Source: Pseudogymnoascus destructans (taxonomy: Eukaryota; Ascomycota; Leotiomycetes; Thelebolales; Thelebolaceae). From it: a stretch of 64,000 nucleotides of DNA. Within the stretch, counting starts at the first letter, position 1. Each line of letters starts with the position of its first letter. Position numbers and translations under genes: made by a program. The stretch spans positions 908,501 to 972,500 of the forward strand of contig NW_020167525.1 of assembly GCF_001641265.1 (NCBI RefSeq), given 5' to 3'. Below are positions 42,857 through 54,048 of this stretch, piece by piece. The notes beneath the pieces were generated by a model that saw only the letters and a program-made list of their open reading frames with translations, did no database searches and was not told the origin of the DNA.

Positions 42857-43396
42857 ATAGCTTCAATTTTTAATTTAATCACGTGTAATACATTTACTCG
42901 ATATATGCATCAAGTCGATATATTTTTGTGGATCCGAGGCATCGACTTATCGTATGTTTACTGTATTCCCACTTCACTAAAAAAGCCACGTGACGATCCC
43001 TCTCGGCTCGGCAGATTGTTGATGCGACGCGACCCTTTTGCCATCTATCACTTCTTCCCGCGTCTCACATTATTTATCTATCGTGCACGCGTCGACAGCC
43101 GCCCGACACTTTTGGGGATTTAAATTATAGCCACGAGGCATACAAGACTCGATATTCGACACTCGACACTCGAGCTTCAATACCCTTTGCTCGACGAGGA
43201 GCTTATATACACAACTACCACAGCAAGCAAGCAAACTACACACCCACCGAGTCAACAACAACATCTCCCTCCCAAGGCTACACCTCACCCCCACCCCCCC
43301 CCCCTCCACCCCACCACGCTGAAATGCGCCCCTAACCCTCACCACCCTCACCACAAACCTCACCACACGTCACGTCACCCCCCACAACCCCCAACA
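42857..43396. other. Rab gene promoter/leader
   Basis: AT-rich, then (43200-43390) a C/A-rich leader with a run of nine C near 43296. No separate gene is seen. An open frame from 43187 is in frame with the Rab gene but its N-terminus looks like untranslated leader. Confidence 0.5.
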
Positions 43397-44305
43397 ATGC
43401 CCACCACCCTCGAAGCCAAAATCGTCGTCCTCGGCGCCCAAGGCGTCGGCAAAACCTCCCTCGTGCACCGCTACATCTACTCCACCTTCCTCCCCCCACA
43501 CCCCTCCACCATCGGGGCTTCCTTCTTGACGAAACGAATCCACGACACCGATTCCAACACTCTGGTGCGCCTCCAACTCTGGGATACCGCTGGGCAGGAG
43601 CGGTTTAGGTCGATTTCACGGTTGTATTATAGGGGTGCCAATGCGTGTATTATTTGTTATTCTATTACCGATGCAGCCAGCTTCGAGGAGATGGGGAGGT
43701 GGCTAGCGGAGCTACGGCGGGAGTTGGGCGAGGACGTGATACTGCACATCGTTGGGACTAAGGCAGATATTGTGGCGAGGGAGCCGGGGAGGAGAGAAGT
43801 CCCCTTCGAGCGCTGCATCGCCTACGTAGCAGAGAACTTGTACCCGGCGCTTAGCTCGACGCCCCCCCCGACCGCCACAGCAGACGGCGCCGGTTTCGGT
43901 GGCCGCTCGCGCACAACGAGTGGTGGGGCGGGGGAGCTGAGGAGTCCAGGCGCTACTAGCAAACGCAGCAGCGGGTTCTGGGGACAGGATGTCGGGTGGG
44001 ACTGCTGTCACGAGATCTCCGCCGAGAGCGGCGAAGGTGTGGGTGAAGTCTTTCGAGTCGTTACACGGAAATTGGTGGAACAAGCCAGGAAACGGGAGGA
44101 GGAAGGAGAGGGGGCTGCTGGGGCGGAGGACGGAGGGGAGTATTCTGGAGGGGAGGCGGGGAGGGGGAGTTTTAGGGTGGGCAGGGATAGGAGGAGTTGG
44201 TTGGGGTTTCCGACGGGGATTGGGATGGAGGATGTCATTGAGGACGGTGGGGGACCGATGCCAGCGGCGGGGAAGGGGAAGGGGAGGGGGAGGAAGTGTT
44301 GTTAG
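43397..44305 (+). CDS. Rab-family small GTPase with long insert
   Basis: Single exon, 302 residues, starting MPTTLEAKIVVLGAQGVGKT. All five G motifs are seen: GAQGVGKTSL (P-loop), Thr in the PSTIGASF switch I, WDTAGQE (switch II), GTKAD (a variant of NKxD) and EISAESGEG (SAK-like). The C-terminus is KCC, a geranylgeranylation site. The P-loop and switch I resemble the Rab21/Rab22 group. Two insertions are unusual: about 60 residues before the G5 motif (STPPPTATADGAGFGGRSRT) and about 70 Gly/Glu-rich residues before the CC tail. Expected on endosomal or Golgi membranes. Confidence 0.88.
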   Translation: MPTTLEAKIVVLGAQGVGKTSLVHRYIYSTFLPPHPSTIGASFLTKRIHDTDSNTLVRLQLWDTAGQERFRSISRLYYRGANACIICYSITDAASFEEMGRWLAELRRELGEDVILHIVGTKADIVAREPGRREVPFERCIAYVAENLYPALSSTPPPTATADGAGFGGRSRTTSGGAGELRSPGATSKRSSGFWGQDVGWDCCHEISAESGEGVGEVFRVVTRKLVEQARKREEEGEGAAGAEDGGEYSGGEAGRGSFRVGRDRRSWLGFPTGIGMEDVIEDGGGPMPAAGKGKGRGRKCC

Positions 44306-46003
44306 GTTTTTGCGTTTTGCGTTTGGAGGCGAGGGGATGGGAGGTAGGCTGTTGCGATGGGGGGTTCATGGGATGGGGTAGTTTTGTTTGGTTTGGTTTG
44401 GGCGGAAAGGATTCTTTTAGATGGCTGCATTGGGCATTTGGGGGCGGGTTGGGGGAAGGGGCGTTATAGTTGGGTTTTGGCGTTGGATGTTCTGGAATCA
44501 TTGCGCGTGAGTGAGTTTCACACGATATATTTCTTGTGCTGTTTGGTTGTGATATATATGGTGCTGGTGATGGTGATATAAGTACGCTACCCCTTTTCAC
44601 TCGAGTATCCTAGTCGCCATCCGTCTGATACCTGCTTTCAAAGCCTGCTACGGGATAATGGGAAACGGAGTCCGGCCAAGGACAGGATGTCAGTAATGAC
44701 ATTACTTATATAAGACTCGGCGAGGTCTTATCATAGTCAACACACCACCAAGACCCCCGCAATCCTCCCGAAGAAGTCCAAAACGACACATAAAAGGAAG
44801 CAAAGCCCGATGACTTGTCAACCTGACTAGAGCAACCGATTTATCTACCATAATATTATTGGTTGAGCTGGGAAGGATTCGCGGCGTACCTTTACTTTGT
44901 TGTTTGGTCCCGGTGGGCCTTCTTGTCACTGTATGTTTTTCGTCAGGGGAGGGATCTCGTCAAGCGGTTCTGTCTTGCCATCTACTCGTCGGAGATAATG
45001 GGATCTCAGACAGCCATAGTAAACGTAGCCCTGAAGGCTCTGGCTCACGGGATATGCGAGCAGGGTACTTGTTTATCTCTTGGTTAATATTTTTTATGCC
45101 TACATCAACTGGCTTGTTGGAGGGAGCAACGTACGGGATGTGCGGTTGCTATTTATTCTCGTGTGAGAGCGGTGGGTGAGCGTATGAGATAGGGAGGGTT
45201 AGACGAGGCTTGAGTTCTAAACTTGCCTTCGAAGCCTGCTGGAGATAATGATAGTGAGAAAGGAAAATTAGACTCTCGCTTTACTGCGAGTCTAGTGAAA
45301 TCTTTCATAATCACCCCCATCCTTCCGAAGAGCCAGGAGAACATGCACCCCTCAGCCAAGTAAGAATATCACAGTAGCAATCGCCAATACATACCGGACC
45401 CTACCAAATGCCCTGCGGTGCGTAGCGCAGACTTTCAATAGGAGCGAATGAGCGCGAGCGCTTAACTTACACTGCCCCCGAGACTAACACGTCCAGAAGG
45501 TCGTGCGAGACCCCCCGCCGTCTTCCTCTCACCGCTGAGGTTTTTTTGTCGAGAACCTCGCTCTTGTCACGCTGTTCTGTCGTCGTCGTGACCCCCACTG
45601 CCGCCACCTACTCGCCAGAGATGATGGGGTCTCAAGACCACCATGGCATACTGAAGTTGTGAAACATGGAGCCGTCAGACGGGGCGGAACCCCTAATCAC
45701 AATTTCTTCTCCTGTGAGTGCCGTGGCCGAGCGTATGAGGGAAGGGGAGAGGAGTGTCCATCACTTTTAAACAATGAAGATAACCAAACTTTCAGCGAAT
45801 AGATACCATGTTTTGGAAAGTCAAATCAGCGAAGACGTACCAGGAGATAAGTAGCCAAAGAAGTCATAGCATAGCAGCTAACTATGCCTCATCTATTTTT
45901 TTTTGTTCCCGTTCCATCAATTCCCGTAACGCGCCCTCACCTTCGATCAAAACGCTAAATAATCAAACCGTCCCGTCCCCCCTTTTTCACCCGCCCCTTT
46001 TCC
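44306..46003. other. Long intergenic region with a diverged direct duplication
   Basis: No gene is supported over 1.7 kb. A stretch around 44950-45190 resembles one around 45560-45750 (shared blocks TACTCG-AGA-ATGG, TCTCA and GTGAG-GAGCGTATGAG), diverged mainly by transitions. This suggests an old decayed repeat. A hairpin, AGACTCTCGC with GCGAGTCT, lies near 45268-45295. Confidence 0.4.
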
Positions 46004-48417
46004 TCAAACAGCCGAGTACGAGTACGCATTCCCCAAATTGTGTTCCTATCACCAATAGTTAGCCAACACCCTTCCAAACACGTCCAATCCGAGAAACTGG
46101 ACCAAAAAAAAAAAGTGAAAAAAGACAAACCTTAATATAATCCCCCCCCTTCTCCAACCACTCCCCCCTCGTAACCCTCCCCCTCTTCCACTCCGCGCCC
46201 CCCTCCTTCCTAACCCACCCCCCAGCCCCCCTCCACGCATCCCCCACCGCATCCCCCGCCCTCCTCACCCGCACCTGCCTCTCCACCGGCAGTACCCCCC
46301 TCAGTTCCCTCGCCAACCTCTCCTCAAACCCCTGAAACAGCGTTGCGCCCCCCGTCAGGAATACATCCCTCATATCCACCTGCCCACCAAGCCGCTGCAT
46401 CAGGATATCCGCCGCGATCTCCACAATCCCCGCTTGGTCCAGCCCCGCGATCGAGGGCTGGAATACTACCTCCGGGACGCGGAGCCTCTCGACGTTGAGG
46501 TGGAGCTGGTGCGCTTCCTTCGCCGAACCGGCGTCAAAGGCGCGAGGCCCGCGGAGAAATGCGTGGATGAGGGAAGTCGACCAGTCGCTCTGCGCATCGT
46601 GTGTGTGCAGTTCTGTGAAATCGGGATCGTGTTCGAGCAACTCCGCCTCGAGGGCCTTGAGACTAGAGCCTAGGTCCTCTTCCTCGTCCTCGGAGTTATC
46701 CCCCTCATTGGCGACTTGGCGGTAGATTCCCCAATCGTCGTCGTCGGCGCCGAACGTATCGTCGTCGCCGCCTCTGCGGCGCTTTTTGGCGGGGGTGTCG
46801 GAGGCGAGGGCGGCGATGGATTTCATCCGGATTTGACTAGCGAGGGATTTACGGTTCCCTAGATCAGCCTTGAGGCGTTCGCGCTCCTTGAGTTTCTTGA
46901 CGAGCGCAGCGCGTGCGGCGCGCCGCTCCTCTAACCACCCCTCCAAATCACCCTCGCGGCGCTCGTGGTCGAGCCGCGCGATCTCAGCTACGCGAGCGGC
47001 TTCAACGGCTTTTTCAGCCTTGGCGCGGGCGCGGGCTTCGTGGTTGGATTTCATGAGGCGCAGGTGGCGTTTCTGTTTTATGCCTGCGTCGTCGAGGTCC
47101 TCGTCGGGGATATCGAGGAGGTCGTAATTCGGGGGTTCGGCGTCATCTTCTATCTCTGGGCCACCGACGTCTTTTTGGCGCGACTTGCGGATCGAGAGGT
47201 CGAGCTCCTTGATTGTTTTCGCGAGAGCATTTTCGTCCTTCAGGTCCTCGGCGTCGAGGAGGCGTTTACTCTCCTTCTTGTTCTCGGTCGCCAGGCGCGT
47301 CTGGAGGGACCGGTAGTAGTCGAGTTCCTGCTCTTTACGGACCAGTTTCTCGAGACGCATTTTGGCGGCCTGCTCCTGCAGGCGGCGGCCGGATTCTTTC
47401 CGCTTTTCGGCGGCGCGCGCGAGCTCCTCTTGGGATTTCTGGATGATGATCTCTTCGGTGTAGGGGTACTGGATGACAACGTCGCGGTCCTCGAGGCCCG
47501 TCCAATCGAGCACCTCGCCGACTTCCTTCACATAGTCCTGCGCGACGAAGCAGTGGTCACGGACCATGTGCTCAGCCTGCGAAGCGTTTAGCCTCCCCGT
47601 GAACCCCGGGTACTTCAGCCGGATCAGCTTGAGGAGGTACTCTGCGCTCTGAGACCCGCCCCAGTTCAGACGCGTGGCCTGGGCGGGCAGAGCGCGCGAG
47701 TCGACCACAGGGATCAGGTGCGTGGAGCTGTGGGAGGAGGAGACGACGAGTCCCGTCTTTCCGCCGTTGTGAGCGTACGAGAAGAGGGCGTCGACGCCGT
47801 AGGCGACGGAGGGGGCGCCGTAGCACTCGAAGAGGATCTCGTTCATGGATTTGCGCGAGTACGGCAGGTTGGCGAGGGTCTCGGTCATGACGATGGGCAT
47901 GTCGATTGCGCCGTTTTGGCCGTCGATGCCGAGCTTGAGGAAGAGGTAGTCGAGGACGTACTCCATCACGTCCCAGTTGCAGATGACGCCGCTGCCGGCT
48001 TCGAAGGCGTTACGCATGTGCCCGCGTGCGGTGGTGTCGGCGTAGACGTCGGAGCCGGCGAAGGCGAAAGTCTTGCCTAGCTTGCGGTCTCGATACTTTG
48101 CCATCACGGGTGGGATTGAGAATCTGGGGTTATCCTCGAATGACCATCCTGCGCGGACTGCTGATGAGCCTGGACGTGTGTTGTCAGTAGGGAGACATGG
48201 TGTGAGGGTTGTAGGCTTCTGATGTGACCTTACCATTGTCAATAACGATCGCGACGTTGTCGCTGCCAATCTGCTGTGCTTTCTTGTATCCGTCAGGCTG
48301 TGGCGCCTGGTAGCCTTCAAAATATGCTTCCTTGACGGGATATATCTTTGCAGGTCCAGCTTCTGGTCGTCCCGTCGATACCTCTGGGGCATGGGGAGAT
48401 ATCGCTGAGGGCGCCAT
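46004..48417 (-). CDS. ARP5: Actin-related protein Arp5, INO80 complex
   Basis: Three exons on the minus strand: 48417-48234, 48169-46131 and 46045-46004, giving 754 residues in frame. The last exon encodes only EHNLGNAYSYSAV after DYIK and is reached by an intron with GCTAAC branch and GATAG acceptor. Reading through that intron would give an unlike tail. The actin fold begins at VAIVIDNGSSAVRAGWSFED, continues with GSGVICNWDVMEYVLDYLF, and resumes near residue 640 (VFLTGGATLFQGFEERL). An Arp5-specific insertion of about 300 charged residues (KRKESGRRLQEQ...KKRRRGGDDD) separates the halves. It functions with Ies6 in the INO80 remodeller; IES6 lies 1.1 kb away. Confidence 0.95.
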
Positions 48418-48860
48418 TGTCGTGGTGATGTCGGTGACTGTGGATGGTATTTGTGGTTCAAGCCATTGACGGCTGTCGTTTATGCTTGGGGTTAAATATA
48501 TTTGGTAGTCGCGGCTGCTACGTTTATTCAATCTAGGCCTAGGATTATGAGCGGCGCCGCTGGACGTGAATGCGACGTTGTTGAGGGCCGCACGTTGCGT
48601 GTGGAATTTGGGGTTCGATAGGAATGGGTGAGGCTGAGAGTTTTCATGGGGCGACGACGGCGGGCACGAGGCTGTGATACCACGATGGCGGGCATATAGT
48701 TCAACTTTCTGTGTATATAATAAGGTCTATATGTATTTGTATGATAACTGCCATTTCTTTCTTAATAAGAAGGTATAAAACCAAACAACAAAGACTCCCA
48801 GCGCCTCATCCAATTCATCACTCCCTCCCCCTCACAACATCAACCCCGCCTGCCTCCCCT
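48418..48860. other. Intergenic ARP5-DAD4
   Basis: 443 bases: ARP5 promoter and DAD4 3' flank, AT-rich at 48710-48790. No gene is seen. Confidence 0.5.
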
Positions 48861-49287
48861 CTATGATGGCTCCTCCAGACTGTCCGTTGCTAGATAAAAG
48901 ATCAGTTACAGTTCTCAGATGCATTGTATGAAAGCCCTACCTTCAAGGTGGAAGAGCACATTCGACTGGTAGTTCTTGAACATCTGTGCAACGAGCTCCA
49001 CGTTCATGTTTTGGATGTTGATTTCCTGGGACGGTATTAGCTTAGCCTCTTCCATATTGCATATTGCATGAGAAAACTACCTGCAGGCCCTTGTTGAGAA
49101 GTACAATAGCTTCATTGAGCTTTTCCTGTGCGATTGTTAGCTTCGTAGCATGTGCTGGAGTTGCCCAACTTACTACGTTGGTGATGATTCGGGACAGCAG
49201 AAGGTTCTGCTGGTGCTCATGAGGACTCTCCTAAAATCGCTCCAATCAGCAAATGTGCAGACGTCAATATTCTCCCAAACTTACCAT
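48861..49287 (-). CDS. DAD4: DASH/Dam1 kinetochore complex subunit Dad4
   Basis: A tiny gene on the minus strand hidden by four introns. The exons are 49287-49285 (only ATG), 49230-49174, 49125-49081, 49025-48941 and 48889-48861, totalling 219 bases for 72 residues, the same length as yeast Dad4. Every junction is GT-AG and in frame. The product reads MESPHEHQQNLLLSR, EKLNEAIVLLNKGLQ, EINIQNMNVELVAQMFKNY and QSNVLFHLEATDSLEEPS, the conserved Dad4 coiled-coil. It helps link kinetochores to microtubules. It shares a 240-base divergent promoter with IES6. Confidence 0.96.
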
Positions 49288-49527
49288 TTTGTCTGTCTTA
49301 ATGAAGCTGCAGGAATCCAAAAGCGATCTTGGTTATCCAAACGCCGTGTTGTTGACGCGAATCGGCCCAAATGGCGGTGACAGCTGGCAGTATACATATA
49401 TCCAGTTCCCTCGCTCGCATCACCAACAAGCTAACCTCGATCGCAAACGGCACAAAGGGCATTCCATTGAAACCTCACATATTCAACACACACAACTACT
49501 ATCGACACAGCAAACCCACCCTCCAAA

Positions 49528-50145
49528 ATGCCGCCCCCAATCAACCCCGCGGCCGAAGAAATCGCCGCCGCCCAAGCAGCTCACCAAGCCCTCATCGAGA
49601 AGCTCGACATCAACCACGTCCCCCGATCCTTCCGCAACCCCTCCTGGAAACCTAACCAGCGCCGCAACAAGAACATGAAGACCATCCTCGGCGACTCCTC
49701 TCGCAAAGAAGCCTCCTCCCTCATGCCCACCCAAGACAACAGCGGCGCCGCGACCCCCGGCGGCGACGAGTCCGGCGGCACATCCACCGCGGGAGACTCG
49801 ACGCCCGCCTCGAGCGCGCCCGACAGACGGCAGCCCCCGAACCTGGCGCAGGCGAGCAGGAACCTGAGTAAGCTGGTGCTGGAGCGGAATATGAACGCGA
49901 AGGCTACGACGGTTGGGGGAGGAGGGGCTGGGCCGGGAGCAACGTATATGAATATTGAGTCGGCGCCGACGCTGGCGCACCCGAAGCACTACTGCGATAT
50001 TACGGGGTTGGTGGCGCCGTATACGGATCCGAAGACTAGGCTGAGGTATCATAATAAGGAGGTGTTTGCTGTGCTGAGGACGCTGGGGCAGGGAGTTGCA
50101 GAGCAGTACCTTGAGGCTAGGGGGGCGCACACGATTCTCAAGTGA
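49528..50145 (+). CDS. IES6: INO80 complex subunit Ies6 (YL1 C-terminal domain)
   Basis: Single exon, 205 residues. The N-terminal half has KLDINHVPRSFRNPSWKP, typical of Ies6, followed by a Gly/Ser/Thr-rich linker. The YL1-C domain occupies about residues 150-200 (HPKHYCDITGLVAPYTDPKT, LRYHNKEVFAVLRTL). In the family, Ies6 forms a submodule with Arp5 needed for nucleosome sliding. The gene is divergent from DAD4, with ARP5 next along. Confidence 0.95.
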   Translation: MPPPINPAAEEIAAAQAAHQALIEKLDINHVPRSFRNPSWKPNQRRNKNMKTILGDSSRKEASSLMPTQDNSGAATPGGDESGGTSTAGDSTPASSAPDRRQPPNLAQASRNLSKLVLERNMNAKATTVGGGGAGPGATYMNIESAPTLAHPKHYCDITGLVAPYTDPKTRLRYHNKEVFAVLRTLGQGVAEQYLEARGAHTILK

Positions 50146-51092
50146 GGGGGGATATATGTCGTGTCAGGGTTATGGGAGCACATTCGGCATTTGGTCTATT
50201 GGCCATTCGAGGCACGGAGTCACTCAAGCACGGAGTTAAGGCAGGAATGGAGCTGGTTGATACAGGGCCTCGGATTCAAAAACCATGGCACAGCTAAATA
50301 AGGGGGTATGTATGCTTCAATCTAAGGTCTATACTTCCATGTGAATATATGAAGCTAGACAGACAAGACGGCATGTTGTTTCATTGTGAGACCATCACAG
50401 TCAAGCTCCTTCCATACGGCGACTGTCTTTCAACAGCCGCATCCTCGGAAGTGCTCCGGCTTAATAGCGATCGAGGGTACAACTCCGTAGAGTGCGAGTA
50501 CCCGGGGTGTTCTTTGCCTTGACGGGGTACCGAGAGCATATAGGGAATAAACTCTCAGTTACCATAGCTATGAAAGCTAGGTCGTCCGGCATGATGGATT
50601 CGTGATATGTTTGGAGCTCCAAGACTCCAAGACACCGCACATCAGGACAGATATCCATCCCTCCCGTGCTGTTTGTCCAGGCACCTACTGCACACACAAA
50701 CTCCCCATAAGGGAAGAGAAGACAATCATCGAGGCCGCCACATACATTGTGGACTCGTCACCGTCGTGTTGCGTCGTGGTGTTCCGCTCTCTGTTGTTGA
50801 TCTTCAAAGCGTTTTGAAGAAATTTCTGTGTTGAAATGGATCATCGCCTATACAAGCCCCGGACCCCACTTCAGCTCAATCCGGTGCACGTCCCCCATTA
50901 TCAACAGCCACACTGAGATCTGAGATCTGAGATCTGACAGTTTGTCGCCGCCATAATCTCGCTGCGCCCTCGAGAAGAAAACAAGGAACCTCATCTCCTT
51001 CACACTTGTCTTCTCTGTGTCGTCTTGAAGCCCTAATTTATACTTCTGTTGCCATATACTGTGCAGAAGGGCCTTGCGAAAACACCGCCAAT
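50146..51092. other. Intergenic
   Basis: About 950 bases between IES6 and GOT1. Short frames exist without recognisable products. A triple GATCTGA repeat lies at about 50916-50937 in the GOT1 upstream region. Confidence 0.5.
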
Positions 51093-51690
51093 ATGCCTAC
51101 CATGTGGTTATCAGATTCGCAGAGTACGTCGCGCTCCCAACTCCCCATCCCCCGTCGTCCAGCCCCTTTTCCCACTGTGCGCCTGTCGCCATATTCCGCT
51201 CATGAACTGAATTCGCAATGGGGATTCCATGCTGACATTCACACAGAGGTCGGTGTCGCCTTCTGCTCCGGTGGTAAGCTCGTCCCGCCGCTCCTTCCCC
51301 GTCCGAACAAACCCCTAACACAACACCACAGGCGCCTTCTTCCTCATCTTCGGCGTCTTCCTCTTCTTCGACCGTGCCATGCTCGCCATGGGCAACATCC
51401 TCTTCCTCATCGGTCTGACCGCCATCATCGGCCCAGCCAAGACACTCCTCTTCTTCGCGCGCCGCCAGAAGCTGAAGGGCACTGCGGCCTTCGCGGCTGG
51501 CATCCTGCTCATCTTACTGCGTTGGCCGCTGATCGGGTTCCTGGTCGAGCTGTACGGCATCTTCATCCTCTTTGGCGACTTCATCGGCACCATCCTCGGC
51601 TTCATGCGCAATATCCCCGTCATCGGTCCGTACATTGGGATGGTTGTGGATCGTGTGCCAGGACTGGTCAACGAGTCGCCGCCAGTTTGA
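51093..51690 (+). CDS. GOT1: Got1-type Golgi transport protein
   Basis: Three exons, 51093-51123, 51247-51273 and 51332-51690, giving 138 residues in frame. The middle exon is only 27 bases. The spliced N-terminus MPTMWLSDSQKVGVAFC matches the family. Four hydrophobic segments follow (GGAFFLIFGVFLFF, AMGNILFLIGLTAIIG, AAFAAGILLILLRWPLIGFLVE, YGIFILFGDFIGTILGF). It works in ER-to-Golgi and Golgi vesicle fusion with Sft2-type proteins. The start could instead be the second Met, three codons in. Confidence 0.92.
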
Positions 51691-52132
51691 ACAGGAGGGA
51701 TGGGTAGCTTTGGTTTTTGGTCGGTAAGGAAGGGGACTATACGCGATCATGGAATTATTATATGTTGGCAGAACGAGGACGAGAAACGATACGATCGCAG
51801 CTATAGACTGTACGATAGCGGGTAGGACGGCTGGTGGCTTGCCTCGAGTAAACGGGGTTGAGCGGGCGTTTGGACGGGGGAAGTCAAGACGATTATACCC
51901 AGGTGGTTATACACGTTATTTTGCAGTATGGAGACGGAAATAATGTTACGATGTACGTACCAGCTTGATATTTTTGGCTAGCCTATCTATCTTCCTAATA
52001 ACGTATTGCCAGGCCTGGAACTTGTGTCTTGCGGTCTAGTAGTGTACAGTTTCTTTCCTGTCGTCGTCAAATTCGTTCTATCTTATCCTGGAAACGCTTA
52101 ATGCTCTTATTTCGCAAGACCATTGACATCCG
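51691..52132. other. Intergenic, convergent genes
   Basis: Tail-to-tail spacer between GOT1 and the decarboxylase. No gene is seen. Confidence 0.5.
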
Positions 52133-54048
52133 TCACCTCTCCGAGCCCCTTAGCATCTGGACCTTTCCATTCACCCCATTGACCCCATTCACCCCATTGA
52201 CGGCTTTCAACCCATTGACCCCATTCACCCCATTCACCCCATTGACCCCATTGACCCCATTGACCCCATTGACCCCATTGACCCCATTGACCCCATTGAC
52301 CCCATTGACCCCATTGACCCCATTGACCCCATTGACCCCATTGACCCCATTGACCCCATTGACGGCTTTCACGCCGTTAACCCCATTGACCCCATTGACG
52401 GCTTTCACGCCGTTAACCCCACTCGATCCAGTGATCTTGAGGCCACGAACCTCCTCGGTGGTTCGCACGATAATATCAAAGGCGTTAAGAACATACTTCT
52501 CCTCAGCCAGCTCATTCGCACTGACCACACGAAGAATGTAAATACCACCCACCACACTGCTGGTGATATAAATAACACCGCCATTGTTAACAGCCTCATA
52601 GACCTGCTTCGACACGCGATTCACCTCCTCGCGATCCTCCCCATCCTTGGGCGTGAGAGCAAACGTCGTCAATGCAAAGCTAGGCTTGCCAATCACCTCG
52701 AACAAATCGGCTCTCTTCTTAACCAGACCATGGAAGAGATCGCCCAGCTTGATGTGGCGACGGATGTGCGCCTGCATACCCCCAACACCATATGTGCGCA
52801 TGACGAACCAGATCTTCAGGCTGCGGAAGCGGCGTCCAAGAGGGATCTGCCAATCGCGGTAATCGGTGACCAGGCCGCTCTCGGAGTGCTCATTGCGAAG
52901 GTAACTGGGGGTCACGCTGAGGGCGTCGATGAGGTCCTTGCGCTTGCGGATGAACAGGCAAGACGCATCGAAGTTGGTTAGAAGCCACTTGTGCATGTTC
53001 ATGTCAAAGGAGTGGAACTCTCCGAAGTGCGAGGTCAGGTGGTGGTACTCCGGGCAGACGAGAGCCGAGCCGGCATAGGCGGCGTCGACGTGCACCCAGA
53101 TCTCGCCGGGGCCGGGTGGGGCAGCGGTCTTGAGGACTTTGGTGATGGAACGAAAGTCGTCGACGGCGCAGGTGGAGGTTGTTCCAAGGTTGCAGGTGAG
53201 GTAGAAGGGCTCAAGGCCCTTAGCCTTGAGCTCGTTGATTGTCTTGAGCAGGGCGTCGCCGGTCAGGGCGAAGTTGTTCTCGAGGGTCGTGGGGACCGAG
53301 CGGTAGCGGACTCCGGAGATGAGGGCTGCCTTCTGGGTGCTGCTGTGGGCTTGGTCGCTGCCGAGGGCAACAAGCTTGCTGCGCTTGTGGGCAATGGCAT
53401 CTTCTTGCTCCTCGCCGCTGAGGTGGGATGTGGTCTCACGAAGATACTTGTCACGGGCAGCCACCATGCAAGTTACAATTGCCTCTGAGGCGGAGCCCTG
53501 GATGACACCACCACCCTCCCCGGTGGAGAGGTAGCAGTCTGGGAGGTTGAGGAGCTTGGCAAGCCAGTCCAGGACGACTGTCTCAAGCTCAGTGACGGCT
53601 GGGGAGCAAATCCAATTGAAGGCTGGGGCGGTGAATGCAGCTGAGTAGAGCTCACCAAGCATGCCTGGGAAGGAGCTGCTGGCAGGGAAGAAGGCCATGA
53701 AGTTTGGATGTTGCCTGTGGGTGTTAGAACTAAGCGGAAGCCACGGAATCGAAGGGCAAGAGCACAAGGAAATGGGAAGGGGTACCAGTGAGTCAATCCA
53801 GGCACAATCTTCTCCTCAATATCTTTCTGGATATCTTGCCATGACTCTCCTTTCTCTGGAGGACCGGATGGGAGAATCTTCCTGAGGTATCCGGGCTCGA
53901 CACGGGACAAAACCTTGCGGTCTGGTAGGGTGTCATAGTAGCTCACAACTGCTCCAGATCAGCAGACAAACTCCTGTCATGGGCAGTGATACTACTCACT
54001 CTCATCAATCGCAGATGTTGCGGCCTCCTTGAACTGCTTGGAGTCCAT
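52133..54048 (-). CDS. Aromatic-L-amino-acid/tyrosine decarboxylase-like PLP enzyme
   Basis: Three exons on the minus strand, 54048-54000, 53948-53786 and 53714-52133, giving 597 residues in frame and starting MDSKQFKEAATSAIDE. The group II PLP decarboxylase fold is complete: HWQHPNFMAFFPASSSFPG, GSASEAIVTCMVAARDK, HVDAAYAGSALVCPEY and the PLP lysine in SFDMNMHKWLLTNFD. The substrate is probably an aromatic amino acid (DOPA, tyrosine or tryptophan) by family. The last 90 or so residues are a Val-Asn-Gly tandem repeat interrupted by VKA units, unlike the compact family ends, and encoded by a 9-base minisatellite. Confidence 0.92.
52165..52430. repeat. Coding 9-bp minisatellite (Val-Asn-Gly)
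   Basis: Tandem CCCCATTGA units on the plus strand, in frame at the 3' end of the decarboxylase gene, with occasional variant units (ACGGCTTTC and CACCCCATT) that encode Lys-Ala or keep Val-Asn-Gly. About two dozen units in all. Confidence 0.95.

Noticed and set aside
43187..43396. N-terminal extension of the Rab GTPase
   Set aside because: In frame, but made of Pro/His/Thr low complexity from a CA-rich leader. The Rab fold starts right after the Met at 43397.
46059..46130. Read-through C-terminus of ARP5 (ending near WKGVG)
   Set aside because: The segment has donor, branch and acceptor signals, and splicing gives the EHNLGNA ending expected of the family.
46965..47591. 208-codon plus-strand frame
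   Set aside because: Antisense to the ARP5 insertion. No domain is recognisable.
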